This document shows positions 56,257 through 64,000 of a stretch of 64,000 nt of DNA, piece after piece. Position 1 is the first letter of the stretch; each line of letters opens with the position of its first letter. A program made the position numbers and the translations under genes. The notes under the pieces were generated by a model. The model was not told the origin of the DNA. It ran no database searches and worked only from the letters and a program-made list of their open reading frames with translations. The stretch is from Cyanobacteria bacterium OH_CBB_238 (GTDB lineage: Bacteria; Cyanobacteriota; Vampirovibrionia; Gastranaerophilales; Gastranaerophilaceae): contig JAEYQN010000024.1 in the NCBI GenBank assembly GCA_023409995.1, forward strand, positions 1 to 64,000, written 5' to 3'.

Positions 56257-57114
56257 TTAGTTATTTATTTGGTTATCTAATTTTTGCTTTATTATTTCAA
56301 TACATCGTAATGCTTGTTTTCTTTGTTTTTCTGTCAATAGTGAAGTGTGTGTTTTTTGATGGACATAATCTATTAATGGATCAAGAACATATTTACTTTG
56401 GTTGGATTTTGAGCTTATTGGTTCTATATCAATTATGTTTAATCTATGCGTAGTTTTATCTAAAAGAAAATTGTTCGGATTGAAAAAGTCAATATAATAT
56501 TTATGTTTTCCTAAATATATTACATCTTTTTTATATTCTTGAAATAAGCTAACTGGCTCTTCTGATAGCTCTTTAAGCTGCTTAAAAAAAATATTAGCTT
56601 CTCTTGAACCAATGTTTCTTCTATCTAAATATTGAACCCAGGGTTTTGGATACTCAGAATATAAAGCTTTTCCGGGAACTTTTTTTGCTATTGAAATGTC
56701 GCAATCATTTATTGCTATAGGTTGCCCAAAATTTCGTCCTTTTATTGCTCGTTTTGGGGATTTGAAAGACGTTAAGTCATTGCTATTTTTTCCTTTTGGT
56801 ATATCTCTTGGCACTCTGAGTACATAATCACCAAGGTCATATACTTTCGCTGAATTGCCTTCTCCTACTATGTTTTGTGGGCATATTTTAGTTTTTAAAA
56901 ATGCTTCAAACTCCTCACTATTTGATTTGAGATTATTAATTTCTAAAAATTTTTTAAAATCCTTCTTTTTTTCAAATATGTCATTATCTAATGCTTTTTT
57001 TATTCCTAGTTTAGTGCAGCCAAATAGTTTCTTTATACTGCTTACATTTTGCGTACTTTCTGCAACTTTATTTTTACTGGTAGTTATTAATGCTTTTAAG
57101 AAAGGAATTTTCAA
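56257..57114 (-). CDS. Kinase-fold-like protein of unknown substrate
   Basis: A 285-residue protein. An N-terminal Lys-rich leader of about 80 residues precedes NIVGEGNSAKVYDLGDYVLRVPR, which looks like a Gly-rich loop and beta3 strand, with Arg where the Lys of VAIK would be. Later YYIDFFNPNNFLLD resembles the HxDxxxxN catalytic loop (Tyr for His), and LNIIDIEP the Mg-binding Asp. So it may be a small protein or small-molecule kinase, or a decayed one. It is convergent with the SGNH gene. Not a recognised family. Confidence 0.6.
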   Translation of the reverse strand: MKIPFLKALITTSKNKVAESTQNVSSIKKLFGCTKLGIKKALDNDIFEKKKDFKKFLEINNLKSNSEEFEAFLKTKICPQNIVGEGNSAKVYDLGDYVLRVPRDIPKGKNSNDLTSFKSPKRAIKGRNFGQPIAINDCDISIAKKVPGKALYSEYPKPWVQYLDRRNIGSREANIFFKQLKELSEEPVSLFQEYKKDVIYLGKHKYYIDFFNPNNFLLDKTTHRLNIIDIEPISSKSNQSKYVLDPLIDYVHQKTHTSLLTEKQRKQALRCIEIIKQKLDNQINN

Positions 57115-57245
57115 GCTTATATTCTCCTACTCTTATAAAACAAATAACAAATATTAATTACTCTTTTTTTAACTTATTTTAAGAGAAAGTTTAATAGTCG
57201 TAATCGTTAGATTTGTGATGGGTTACCATTGTTTCAATTATCTAA

Positions 57246-57752
57246 TCATTTTATGCTTAGGTTGGTTATGATTTCATTAAACACTCTGTTTAGTTCAGAC
57301 TTTGTAGAATTAATATCATTAATAATCGTTCCATATGCAGTATTTGTATTTTCTATTTTAAATAAAATTGAATATATTTCAGAAAAGAAGTTTGTAGCTG
57401 TTGTATAGGTTTTATTATCTAAAATTTGTAAATCTTTCAATGAGTTTTCATATAAATTATAATAGTGCCTTAGATTTGCACTAGTTTCTTTTAAAAACGG
57501 TACTGGTTTGTCTGTAATTGTTGCGTTCTGAGGGAAATGGCAATCTGATATGTGCTCTTGCTTTTTTATTAATAGTTTTATATTTTGCTTTGTGCTGCGA
57601 ATGACTCTACACTTTTTTATTTTAGTATTTATCATCTCTTTAATTATAGTCAACCAAAATCCAAGAATTACACCAATTGCTGTTCCAATTATTCCAATAT
57701 ATTCTTTGCTTTGTAGTGTTTCTGAAATTTTTATTATACAGATTGTAGCCAT
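57246..57752 (-). CDS. Small membrane-anchored protein of unknown function
   Basis: A 168-residue protein. One membrane helix at about residues 19-40 (IGIIGTAIGVILGFWLTIIKE) follows a short N-terminal part; the rest is a helical, Asn/Lys-rich soluble domain, probably cytoplasmic coiled coil. A strong AGGAGG site lies before the ATG. It sits just outside the tRNA-derived repeat. No family is recognised. Confidence 0.65.
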   Translation of the reverse strand: MATICIIKISETLQSKEYIGIIGTAIGVILGFWLTIIKEMINTKIKKCRVIRSTKQNIKLLIKKQEHISDCHFPQNATITDKPVPFLKETSANLRHYYNLYENSLKDLQILDNKTYTTATNFFSEIYSILFKIENTNTAYGTIINDINSTKSELNRVFNEIITNLSIK

Positions 57753-57793
57753 GTTTTACCTCCTAGAAGTGTTCATCCTAATATATTTTTAGC

Positions 57794-57898
57794 TAGTGGT
57801 ATAACACAAAAAATAGGGGCTTGGCAATATAGCCTAAACCCTTTGTTTATTAGTGGCGCGCCTGGAGAGATTCGAACTCCCGACCTTTTGGTTCGTAG
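57794..57898. repeat. Direct repeat copy 1, tRNA-Arg 3' half plus terminator (att-like)
   Basis: A 105-base segment matching 59133-59237 in the same direction. It runs from the region after the tRNA terminator to the tRNA anticodon loop. The tRNA part (57854-57898) is identical; the terminator part has a few changes that weaken its stem. It marks one end of the inserted segment. Confidence 0.85.
57854..57898 (-). pseudogene. 3' fragment of tRNA-Arg(ACG)
   Basis: Forty-five bases identical to the 3' part of the complete tRNA-Arg at 59193-59269, from the CCA end to the anticodon loop. The 5' half is missing; past the loop the sequence is unrelated. It cannot make a tRNA and is the mark of a site-specific integration or of a duplication. 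Confidence 0.9.
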
Positions 57899-58005
57899 TA
57901 TAAATTCGCCCACAGTCGCAAGTGAGTTTCAGCGTTTAAAACTCAACTCGTTCAATGCTTTTGAAAAAACATTCACCTATCGCTAACTTTCAGTTGCGTG
58001 CTTAT

Positions 58006-58179
58006 TTAATTTTTGTTGCTTTTTCTTGTTTGATTTTCAGTATCAGGTTGTCTGCTTGTTACGTGTTCGTTAGCATTGCTTCTTTGTTCGCTAAAGTCGT
58101 TCGCATTTCTATACTCTTTCGTAGACTCTTGTTGTCCTTGTTGTCCTTGTTGTACTCGTTTTGTTTCTTTTTCAGTCAT
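58006..58179 (-). CDS. Small hydrophilic Gln-rich protein
   Basis: A 57-residue frame starting MTEKETKRVQQGQQGQQES. A GGAG ribosome site lies in the stop region of the upstream membrane-protein gene, five bases before the ATG, so the two are coupled. The protein is highly charged with many Gln, Asn and Ser; a nine-base repeat (TTGTTGTCC on the forward strand) encodes the QQG repeats. It has no membrane segment and is probably disordered. It lies inside the tRNA-bounded segment. No family is recognised; the coding call rests on the frame and ribosome site. Confidence 0.55.
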   Translation of the reverse strand: MTEKETKRVQQGQQGQQESTKEYRNANDFSEQRSNANEHVTSRQPDTENQTRKSNKN

Positions 58180-58187
58180 CTTTTCTC

Positions 58188-58922
58188 CTATCTATTACAA
58201 ATAATTATTGTTGCCAATATTGTTATTGCAAATAAAATCACAATGAACTTAATTGGCGTTAGTTTTAGTGTTGCTTTTATCTTTTCTAATAGTACATCGT
58301 TACAGTTGTAAGCATACGCCTTATTTTGTACAATTCTTTTTAAATATTCAAATTTTTCCTTTAGTACATTCTTAAATATTGAGTTCTTACCGTCAGTTGT
58401 ATAGTCAGATATAAAACTTAGTGCCATTAGCACTTGTATAAAAAATATAAAATGCACAACAATTAATAGTAAAAAGATAACTATAATATGTATGTTTTTC
58501 ATTAGTGTGTAAGCGTTTTCATTATTACCAGTTAATAAAAAAACTATTAAAGCTCCAATGTAGCCCCAACTAAATATATACATTTGAAAATATAAACTTA
58601 GCTTTTGTAAAAAGTCTCTATGTTGCTCGTCAAAGTATTCTTCTCTTTTTTCGTAGTAATTTCTCAATTCGTTTAGTTTATATTCAGCATTTTTTTTATC
58701 TTTTGTTATTTCATTTAATATTTCAAATGGTGTTAAATAGCATTCATTATTATCATTTTCACCAAATATATCATGTTCTATATCTTTTTTTTCTTTGAAT
58801 GTTATAAATTTTGTCTTTATTATAAATTCACTTGCAACTTTCTTTGAATGACAAAAGATTAAAATAACAACTATTGCAATAGTTGTATATACCCACAATA
58901 TAAAACAATTACAGTTACACAT
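58188..58922 (-). CDS. Membrane protein, cargo of the tRNA-bounded segment
   Basis: A 244-residue protein. Membrane helices lie at about residues 5-24, 113-131, 139-166 and 223-241, with an acidic, helical cytoplasmic domain (about 35-105, YLTPFEILNEITKDKKNA). The layout recalls small membrane effectors of defence or toxin systems, such as Pycsar/CBASS-type or SLATT-like proteins, but no diagnostic motif is seen. It heads a two-gene unit with the small Gln-rich protein. It is the main gene between the two tRNA-derived repeats. Confidence 0.7.
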   Translation of the reverse strand: MCNCNCFILWVYTTIAIVVILIFCHSKKVASEFIIKTKFITFKEKKDIEHDIFGENDNNECYLTPFEILNEITKDKKNAEYKLNELRNYYEKREEYFDEQHRDFLQKLSLYFQMYIFSWGYIGALIVFLLTGNNENAYTLMKNIHIIVIFLLLIVVHFIFFIQVLMALSFISDYTTDGKNSIFKNVLKEKFEYLKRIVQNKAYAYNCNDVLLEKIKATLKLTPIKFIVILFAITILATIIICNR

Positions 58923-59132
58923 CGTTCTCTCACCATACCTTTGCTTTATGTAATTAAACCATATTGCAAAAAGTTATGTCAATATAATCAATTTAAGCAA
59001 ATAAGATTGCGGTTACTTTTCCCATAGCCAGTTGTTGTAAATCAAATGCAACATGACTATAAGGGTCTAATGTTATTAGTGTGTTTGTCTGCCTGCTTTT
59101 TGCTCTCATAAATTTCCAATTAGTGGTCTTGA

Positions 59133-59237
59133 TAGTGGTAGCGCATAAAAAATAGGGTTTTGGCAATATAGCCTAAACCCTTTATTTATTAGTGGCGCGC
59201 CTGGAGAGATTCGAACTCCCGACCTTTTGGTTCGTAG
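59133..59237. repeat. Direct repeat copy 2, containing the intact tRNA-Arg 3' half (att-like)
   Basis: The second 105-base copy, 1,339 bases from the first. Here it runs without a break into the 5' half of the complete tRNA-Arg gene, so this is the original side. Confidence 0.85.
59147..59181 (-). terminator. Intrinsic terminator of tRNA-Arg
   Basis: On the reverse strand AGGGTTT pairs with AAACCCT, with a second GGC/GCC stem inside, and a U-rich run follows. The matching part of the other repeat copy has changes in this stem. Confidence 0.75.
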
Positions 59238-59269
59238 CCAAACACTCTATCCAGCTGAGCTACAGGCGC
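59193..59269 (-). tRNA. tRNA-Arg (anticodon ACG)
   Basis: A complete 77-base tRNA. The acceptor stem is GCGCCTG/CAGGCGC with G as discriminator and an encoded CCA. The D arm (GCTCAGCTGGATAGAGT), the anticodon stem TTTGG/CCAAA with loop CTACGAA (anticodon ACG, read as ICG after editing) and the T arm GGGAGTTCGAATCTCTC-type loop are all present. It reads CGU/CGC/CGA codons. Confidence 0.95.
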
Positions 59270-59578
59270 TTATTTTATACAATCGTTTATTAATATATAT
59301 AATATTATAATATAAATATTCTTTAGCAACCTAATTTCTGTTTTATGTGCCATTTAGTATTTTGTGCAAAAAAAATAGCCGCATTTGCAGCTAATACTTA
59401 ATAATCTTGGGAGGAGATTTGGGGATTTGTTACATCTATAATAATTCACCTCAAAAAAAAAGTTTACTATTTTATTTAAAATATTAATAAAAATTTACAA
59501 AATATTGATTTTATTTTTGTTTAAACTATTTTATAGATTTTTTCTTTTGTTTTAAATAAAATACTATTGAGGAATAAT
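59270..59578. other. Gene-free stretch upstream of the membrane glycosyltransferase
   Basis: Very AT-rich. It contains -10-like TATAAT forms, a GGGAGGAGA segment at about 59409-59417 that looks like a ribosome site but has no fitting frame, and a partial complement of it (AATTCACCTC at about 59446-59455), so a leader hairpin is possible. No gene or stable RNA could be supported. Confidence 0.4.
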
Positions 59579-61150
59579 ATGTTAGCTATAATTTTTGAGA
59601 AGATTTTAATATTAGTATTTACCTACATCATAGTGTTTACTGTGTATTTTACCTTGATTGTATTTAAGAGTACGAAGCGCAGATCGCTTGATAACAAGCA
59701 AAAGTACATGACAAATTCATACAATAATAATATTGTTGTTGTTTTATATGCTCAAAATAATGAGCAAACTGTTGTGCCTCTCCTTGAACAATTGAATAAA
59801 CAAGATTACCCAACTGCTAATTATCAGGTTCACATCGTTTTGGATAACTGCACTGATAATTCAGCAAACATGTTGGAGTTTGTTGGTGGAGCAAAAATTT
59901 GGAGATTATCAGAAGGCGCGCCAATAGGCAAAGATGAAGCAATCTCTTGGCTTTTGGAACGTTTAATTTCGTTTAAAAATGTAAATGCCTTTGTGTTTCT
60001 AAATGCAAATAGAACAATTGATAGAACTTTTTTATCAACAATAAACACTTCTTTATTCACTAATGATGTTGTTATTGGTGCTACGGATCTCATTGCAGAA
60101 AAAGAAGATTTAAGATTTAAAATACTTGACGCCATTACTAAATATAGAAACTATGTAATCAAGGTTGGACGTTCTGTCATGGGGCTTGCGACAAGAGTTG
60201 ATTCAGATGTTGTTGCAATTAGGCAAGAAGTTTTGGAAAAAATAAAATGCGTTGACTTTAAGGATACTGAAAGTGAGCTTAAGTACACAGTATTGTTGGC
60301 AAAGAACAACTTTATTCCTACTTTTAATCCAAATATTAAAACTAGGGTTAAACTTGGTGATTTTGTTTTCAAAAAGCCTTCATTGTCATTTAAATTCTCT
60401 TTGTTTAGGCATTGTTTCGCTTTAATTTTTTCTTCAACTCCTAAATTTTCAGAATTTATATTTTCTATGTTTACGCCAAATGCTGTAGTTTTAGTTGGGT
60501 TATATTTAACATTTGCTGTATTTACAAATTCTTATTACTTTTTCTATGAATTTCCATTTGTATTAGCTGTCGGGGGATTGCTATTGGCTTCTTTCCTTTG
60601 GTCATTGGCTGTTGTTCGAATTTATGATGTAAATCCTTTGCATATTATCTACTATCCATTTTATGCTTTATATTTAAGGTTTTTTAAAAATTCAATTCCT
60701 GCTCGTCTAATAAGAAAGTGCTCCGGAGACAAACCAAGTTCTAATATCGACCAGGCAACAATAGATGTTGAAGTCACGGATGGAAAAAATACATTGCCAT
60801 GTAAATTGGATCTTATTTCTGAAGACGGTCTGGTTAAGGTTATTTTTAGATTCAAAAAGAAAAGATATGTTACTGATTCGCATATTCGGATGTGTGATGC
60901 AATCAAAGATATTGCAAAAAAATTGAATGATCATGGCTTTAGAATAAAAATTTGCCAAACATGTGCTTTTTTCTCTGCCAAAATTGATGGAACAACAAAT
61001 ATGCTGAAAGGTTACTGTAATAGGCAACCGGAGGATTCTCAATTAATGGATCCTAAAGAAATGTTACTTTGGAACACATGTTTTTACTATCTTCCTGAAG
61101 ATTTAAATAAAATTGTCGATATAAATAACTACAAGAGAAAATCTGAATAA
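59579..61150 (+). CDS. Membrane GT2-like protein with Cys-rich C-terminal domain
   Basis: A 523-residue protein. A membrane helix at about residues 4-28 is followed by a GT2-like domain (NIVVVLYAQNNEQTVVPLLEQL, VHIVLDNCTDNS, NAFVFLNANRTI). The usual DxD is AsnAlaAsn here, and no QxxRW motif is evident, so catalysis is doubtful. Two or three helices (about 300-365) follow. The last 150 residues form a soluble domain with CQTCAFFSAK, GYCNRQPEDS and NTCFYYLPED, four or more cysteines that could hold a metal or Fe-S cluster. GAGGA lies six bases before the ATG, which rejects the TTG four codons earlier. Confidence 0.7.
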   Translation: MLAIIFEKILILVFTYIIVFTVYFTLIVFKSTKRRSLDNKQKYMTNSYNNNIVVVLYAQNNEQTVVPLLEQLNKQDYPTANYQVHIVLDNCTDNSANMLEFVGGAKIWRLSEGAPIGKDEAISWLLERLISFKNVNAFVFLNANRTIDRTFLSTINTSLFTNDVVIGATDLIAEKEDLRFKILDAITKYRNYVIKVGRSVMGLATRVDSDVVAIRQEVLEKIKCVDFKDTESELKYTVLLAKNNFIPTFNPNIKTRVKLGDFVFKKPSLSFKFSLFRHCFALIFSSTPKFSEFIFSMFTPNAVVLVGLYLTFAVFTNSYYFFYEFPFVLAVGGLLLASFLWSLAVVRIYDVNPLHIIYYPFYALYLRFFKNSIPARLIRKCSGDKPSSNIDQATIDVEVTDGKNTLPCKLDLISEDGLVKVIFRFKKKRYVTDSHIRMCDAIKDIAKKLNDHGFRIKICQTCAFFSAKIDGTTNMLKGYCNRQPEDSQLMDPKEMLLWNTCFYYLPEDLNKIVDINNYKRKSE

Positions 61151-61354
61151 ATTAGCTTAATTTACTTTTGATTTTTCTTTATTATCTTATATATTAGGTA
61201 TATATTGATATTTTTCCAAAAATATGGGTATATACAAATGTAGTAAGGCAATTTCATAAAATGTGAATAAATGTAACGATATATACACTTTATGAAATCA
61301 GTATATAAAAAATGTTTTTATATAGGTGTGGTAAAAAAGTAAAGGTTTAGAACA

Positions 61355-62104
61355 ATGGGTTTAGCATCATCACAAGCAAGATTACTCTTAATAACTGCAA
61401 GAAAAAGTGACCTAGAGTACAGATCTCAAATGATTTCTCAGAGAAAGATAATGTTGGCTATGCAAACTGAAACTTTAGCTACAACATATTCTCAATCACT
61501 ATCAAATAGAAAATTAACTCACACGTATTACGTTGATGGTAATGATAATAAAGCATACAAAGAAGATTTAAAATATGCTACTGTCATTGCGCAAAATGGG
61601 TTAGGTTCTGGCTCTTATTCAATAGTTGTAGATGCAGCTGGAAACCTTGTAGTTCCAACCGGCTCAAATGGTAGCCCTGAACTTCCTACCGGATTTACAC
61701 TAGGGAGTGACGGAAAAACAGCTACTTCATCTATTACAGGCGAGTCATTTACTATAAATGTTTGTGATGATGTTAATAATATGCAAGCATTCCAAAGTGC
61801 ATTGAGGGCTGGTACTTTGTATATTGCTCAAGTAAATGCAAATACATCCTCTTATGAAAACAAAACATTAACTTCTGTTGATAATGGATCAATTAATGAT
61901 GAATTGGATACTTCTGATGATGCAAAAGCTGAAGCAAAATATGAAGCAGAATCCCTTGTTCTTTCAGTTCAGGATAAACAATTAGACCTTGAATTAAAAC
62001 AAATTGAAACACAGCACAAAGCTCTTGAGACTGAATATGATTCTGTCAAAAAAGTAATTGATAAAAATATAGAAGTATCTTTTAAAATATTTGCACAAGG
62101 CTAG
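61355..62104 (+). CDS. Lineage-type protein with coiled-coil ends, filament- or hook-like layout
   Basis: A 249-residue protein. The N-terminal 45 residues (MGLASSQARLLLITARK ... YRSQMISQRKIML) and the C-terminal 60 residues (VQDKQLDLELKQIETQHKALETEY and VKKVIDKNIEVSF) are helical with heptad patterns; the middle is a Gly/Ser/Thr/Asn-rich beta region. No signal peptide. This layout (paired terminal helices around a variable core) recalls flagellin, hook-associated or type III secreted proteins. I have seen the MGLASSQAR start only on gut Melainabacteria-type proteins. AAAGG lies before the ATG and a strong terminator follows. Confidence 0.65.
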   Translation: MGLASSQARLLLITARKSDLEYRSQMISQRKIMLAMQTETLATTYSQSLSNRKLTHTYYVDGNDNKAYKEDLKYATVIAQNGLGSGSYSIVVDAAGNLVVPTGSNGSPELPTGFTLGSDGKTATSSITGESFTINVCDDVNNMQAFQSALRAGTLYIAQVNANTSSYENKTLTSVDNGSINDELDTSDDAKAEAKYEAESLVLSVQDKQLDLELKQIETQHKALETEYDSVKKVIDKNIEVSFKIFAQG

Positions 62105-62127
62105 ATAGAAATTTGAATAAATAACAG

Positions 62128-62155
62128 AAAAGTAGCATAATTGCTACTTTTTTGC
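62128..62155 (+). terminator. Intrinsic terminator
   Basis: AAAAGTAGCA pairs with TGCTACTTTT over a four-base loop, followed by further T residues. Confidence 0.85.
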
Positions 62156-62254
62156 TTTGTAAAGAATTATTTCATATACAGAAAAATTTTCTTATTTAGG
62201 GTAAACAAAACATAAAAATATGTTTTTATATATTTATATAACTATGAGGAATTT

Positions 62255-64000
62255 ATGATACAAAATACACCAAATCCTTTGTATACTCAATATAAACCTT
62301 CGTCTCAAGGGGTTATTCCTTCTCAGGTGCCTGTAGATCTTAAAAATTCTATTTCTCAAAAGACAGAAGATAACCCAGCTGTAAAAGCAACTCAAGATTC
62401 AGCTCAGGATCCAAGGGTTTTGGCTGCATCCTTGGGAATTTGGGGTGCTATGCGACTTGGAATTAAGCCTTTAGATAAAGCTATGGCGGGTAATTATGAG
62501 ACCTCATTGCTTGGCAAAATAGGTTCATTTGGTGATAAAATTTCTACAAAACTTAATCTTGATAGATTTAATGGTGCATCAAGCAAATTTTCTGAATTTG
62601 CAAAAAATAACAAGCTTTTAAAATATTTTACTTCTGATTATAAAACTACTTCTGTTAATAAAATGGCTTCTTTTATGGAAAAGGGGACCCTTGGTGAGCT
62701 AGCCTCAGACGCAGGGCAGGTAATTGATAACCATTTAAAACAATCTGTTGATAAGTTGGATATTTCCGAAATCAAGAAAGTCTTAGCGTCAAAATTTAGA
62801 GATTTTCCTGTTGATTCAATTACTGATTTGGATCAGCTGAAGGCTTTATGTAAACAGGCAAAGATAGATTATAAAGATATTATAATAAATAATGCAAAAG
62901 AAAATAATATTCAGATTTCTAAATTATTTGATATTAAAAAAATTGATGATTATATTAAAAATCCGTTAGATAATATTGATGACATTGTTTCTTCATTAAA
63001 AAAAGCAGGAGGCGATGATTTTATTGAGTTTGGCAGTAAAGTTGCACAGAGAAAAGTATACTATACTGGGTTGGCTAATAAGCTCACAGCAATAAGTAAA
63101 AAAGGTGCTAATTCTTCTTTAGGTAAAACATTATCTAAAGGTTACCTAAGAACAATGGAAGGACTAACAAATGGTATGGCTGGTGGTCCTTGGGCTATTC
63201 TGATCCAAGCTTTTTGTTTTGCTCAAGCAGCTAAGGCAGCAATAGATGCTCCTAAAGGAGAAAAATTAAGCACATTTACAGAGAATGTGTTCAATGATTT
63301 GGGGTATTATTTAGTTGGTACTTCAGCGTTAAATTTAACACATCGTTTCACCGGCAATAAGTATAGAGGACTTTCTCCAGAAAAACTTAAAGAGTATAAG
63401 TCATTCATAAAGTCAAATAATGAAAAAATTATTTCAGGTGTTATTACTGATAAAGCTGCTGTTAAAGAAATTAAAACACAAGCTAAACAGATGTTGAAAG
63501 AAGCTAAGCCTTCTCTATGGGAAAGACCATTAAGATTTGCCGGAAAAATTCTTGGATCCGGGCTAGATAAAATTGAGCCTGTTGTTAAGCAATCTAGTGG
63601 GAAAATATATAGCCCTGTTGTTAATTTCTTCAAAAAACTTCCAAGCAAGATGAAAGGTTTCCCGGGGGGAGCGCTAAGGTTTGGATTAGTTATGATGGTA
63701 ATAACTCCAGCTTTAGTTAAACCTGTTGTTAAGCTGTCTCATCTTATTTTTGGAAGACCAACTAAGTCAGTTCTTGATAAAGATACAGAAAATAAGGACA
63801 AGCAAGTAGATGTCACCCCGGCTTCAGCTGCTGCAAATTCTTCGTCTAACTATCTTGATAACTTTACTAAAAAAGAAAATCCTACTAATCAACAGCAAAA
63901 TGTTCAATCACAGCAGCCTGCAAGTCAAGCTAGTGCTGCAGCTCCAATGGTAGATAACAACGAAATTGCTGCAAAAAAAATAAAACCAGAAGAGTCTGCT
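62255..64000 (+). CDS. Partial CDS, large lineage-type protein of unknown function (3' end outside)
   Basis: Open for 582 codons from an ATG preceded by GAGGA and continuing past the edge. The leader (MIQNTPNPLYTQYKPSSQG) is Ser/Gln-rich. Long helical, Lys-rich segments follow, with Gly/Ala-rich hydrophobic stretches (AASLGIWGAMRLGI near residue 63, AGGPWAILIQAFCFAQAAKA near 310, ALRFGLVMMVITPALVKPVV near 475). After about residue 510 the sequence is low-complexity Gln/Ser/Ala-rich. It resembles membrane-associated hypothetical proteins that I associate with Gastranaerophilales. No function is recognised. Confidence 0.75.
   Translation, partial: MIQNTPNPLYTQYKPSSQGVIPSQVPVDLKNSISQKTEDNPAVKATQDSAQDPRVLAASLGIWGAMRLGIKPLDKAMAGNYETSLLGKIGSFGDKISTKLNLDRFNGASSKFSEFAKNNKLLKYFTSDYKTTSVNKMASFMEKGTLGELASDAGQVIDNHLKQSVDKLDISEIKKVLASKFRDFPVDSITDLDQLKALCKQAKIDYKDIIINNAKENNIQISKLFDIKKIDDYIKNPLDNIDDIVSSLKKAGGDDFIEFGSKVAQRKVYYTGLANKLTAISKKGANSSLGKTLSKGYLRTMEGLTNGMAGGPWAILIQAFCFAQAAKAAIDAPKGEKLSTFTENVFNDLGYYLVGTSALNLTHRFTGNKYRGLSPEKLKEYKSFIKSNNEKIISGVITDKAAVKEIKTQAKQMLKEAKPSLWERPLRFAGKILGSGLDKIEPVVKQSSGKIYSPVVNFFKKLPSKMKGFPGGALRFGLVMMVITPALVKPVVKLSHLIFGRPTKSVLDKDTENKDKQVDVTPASAAANSSSNYLDNFTKKENPTNQQQNVQSQQPASQASAAAPMVDNNEIAAKKIKPEESA

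Noticed and set aside
58122..58150. A short tandem DNA repeat (TTGTTGTCC units) as a possible regulatory or CRISPR-like repeat
   Set aside because: It has only two full units plus a partial one and codes for QQG repeats in a small protein; no CRISPR array was seen anywhere in the window.
57955..58311. A forward 118-codon frame in the mini-element
   Set aside because: It is antisense to the small Gln-rich gene and the end of the membrane-protein gene, both of which have good ribosome sites; its composition is that of an antisense shadow.
59409..59480. A strong GGGAGGAGA ribosome-site-like segment that could start a small gene
   Set aside because: The TTG codons after it are at a wrong distance or run into a stop at once; a leader structure is more likely.

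Overview
The window is AT-rich and densely coded. It carries Gram-negative envelope functions (heptose and dTDP-sugar synthesis, an MCE-type lipid carrier, a beta-barrel-like protein), strict-anaerobe functions (class III ribonucleotide reductase, an [FeFe]-hydrogenase-like protein) and a chemotaxis operon containing a FliY/FliN-type motor switch protein. Several otherwise unrelated proteins start with a Ser/Asn-rich leader ending in short motifs such as NISFKAS or TNFG, and one begins MGLASSQARLL. I associate these signatures with gut Candidatus Gastranaerophilales (Melainabacteria/Vampirovibrionia, the non-photosynthetic relatives of Cyanobacteria). This assignment is an inference; no marker gene was checked.

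Layout. 1-4.2 kb: two similar secreted-type proteins, gmhA, then a reverse-strand module of phage tail/receptor-binding type genes (baseplate-like, tail fibre, tail-associated, holin-like) with an unknown 256-residue protein. 4.3-16.4 kb: a secreted protein with a nuclease-like signature, then a surface polysaccharide cluster: an amino-deoxyhexose trio (fdtA-like, acetyltransferase, fdtB-like), an epimerase, six or more glycosyltransferases, a two-domain acyltransferase, rmlC and rmlB. 16.4-22.5 kb: an MCE protein, a PocR-GAF-GAF protein with a decayed histidine kinase end, an M49-like metallopeptidase and a MazG-like protein.

22.7-36.1 kb: signal transduction. A sCache chemoreceptor and a soluble hydrogenase-like protein ending in a chemoreceptor tip flank a long operon: HD-GYP-like, FliY/FliN, TPR, CheY, two CheX-like proteins, CheA, CheW, a receptor with almost no sensor, CheR, CheD, CheB. 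Three of these (the HD-GYP-like protein, the second CheX, CheD) have lost residues known to be catalytic in their families.

36.1-51 kb: an operon with an MtnX-like phosphatase, class III aminotransferase, Cys-type alpha/beta hydrolase, membrane protein, pabB-pabC fusion and pabA; then a nitroreductase, a TreZ-like GH13 protein, nrdD-nrdG, lineage-type membrane proteins and MarC. 51-57.7 kb: a gene-free 500-base stretch with a candidate structured RNA, an XRE regulator, a pseudopilin, and a tandem pair of radical SAM proteins with the SPASM-type domain in front of the core, followed by GNAT and SGNH genes.

57.8-59.3 kb: a 1.3-kb insertion bounded by 105-base direct repeats derived from the 3' half and terminator of tRNA-Arg(ACG), carrying two small genes and no integrase. 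59.5-64 kb: a membrane glycosyltransferase-like protein with a Cys-rich tail, a filament-like coiled-coil protein and the start of a large lineage-type protein that runs off the edge.
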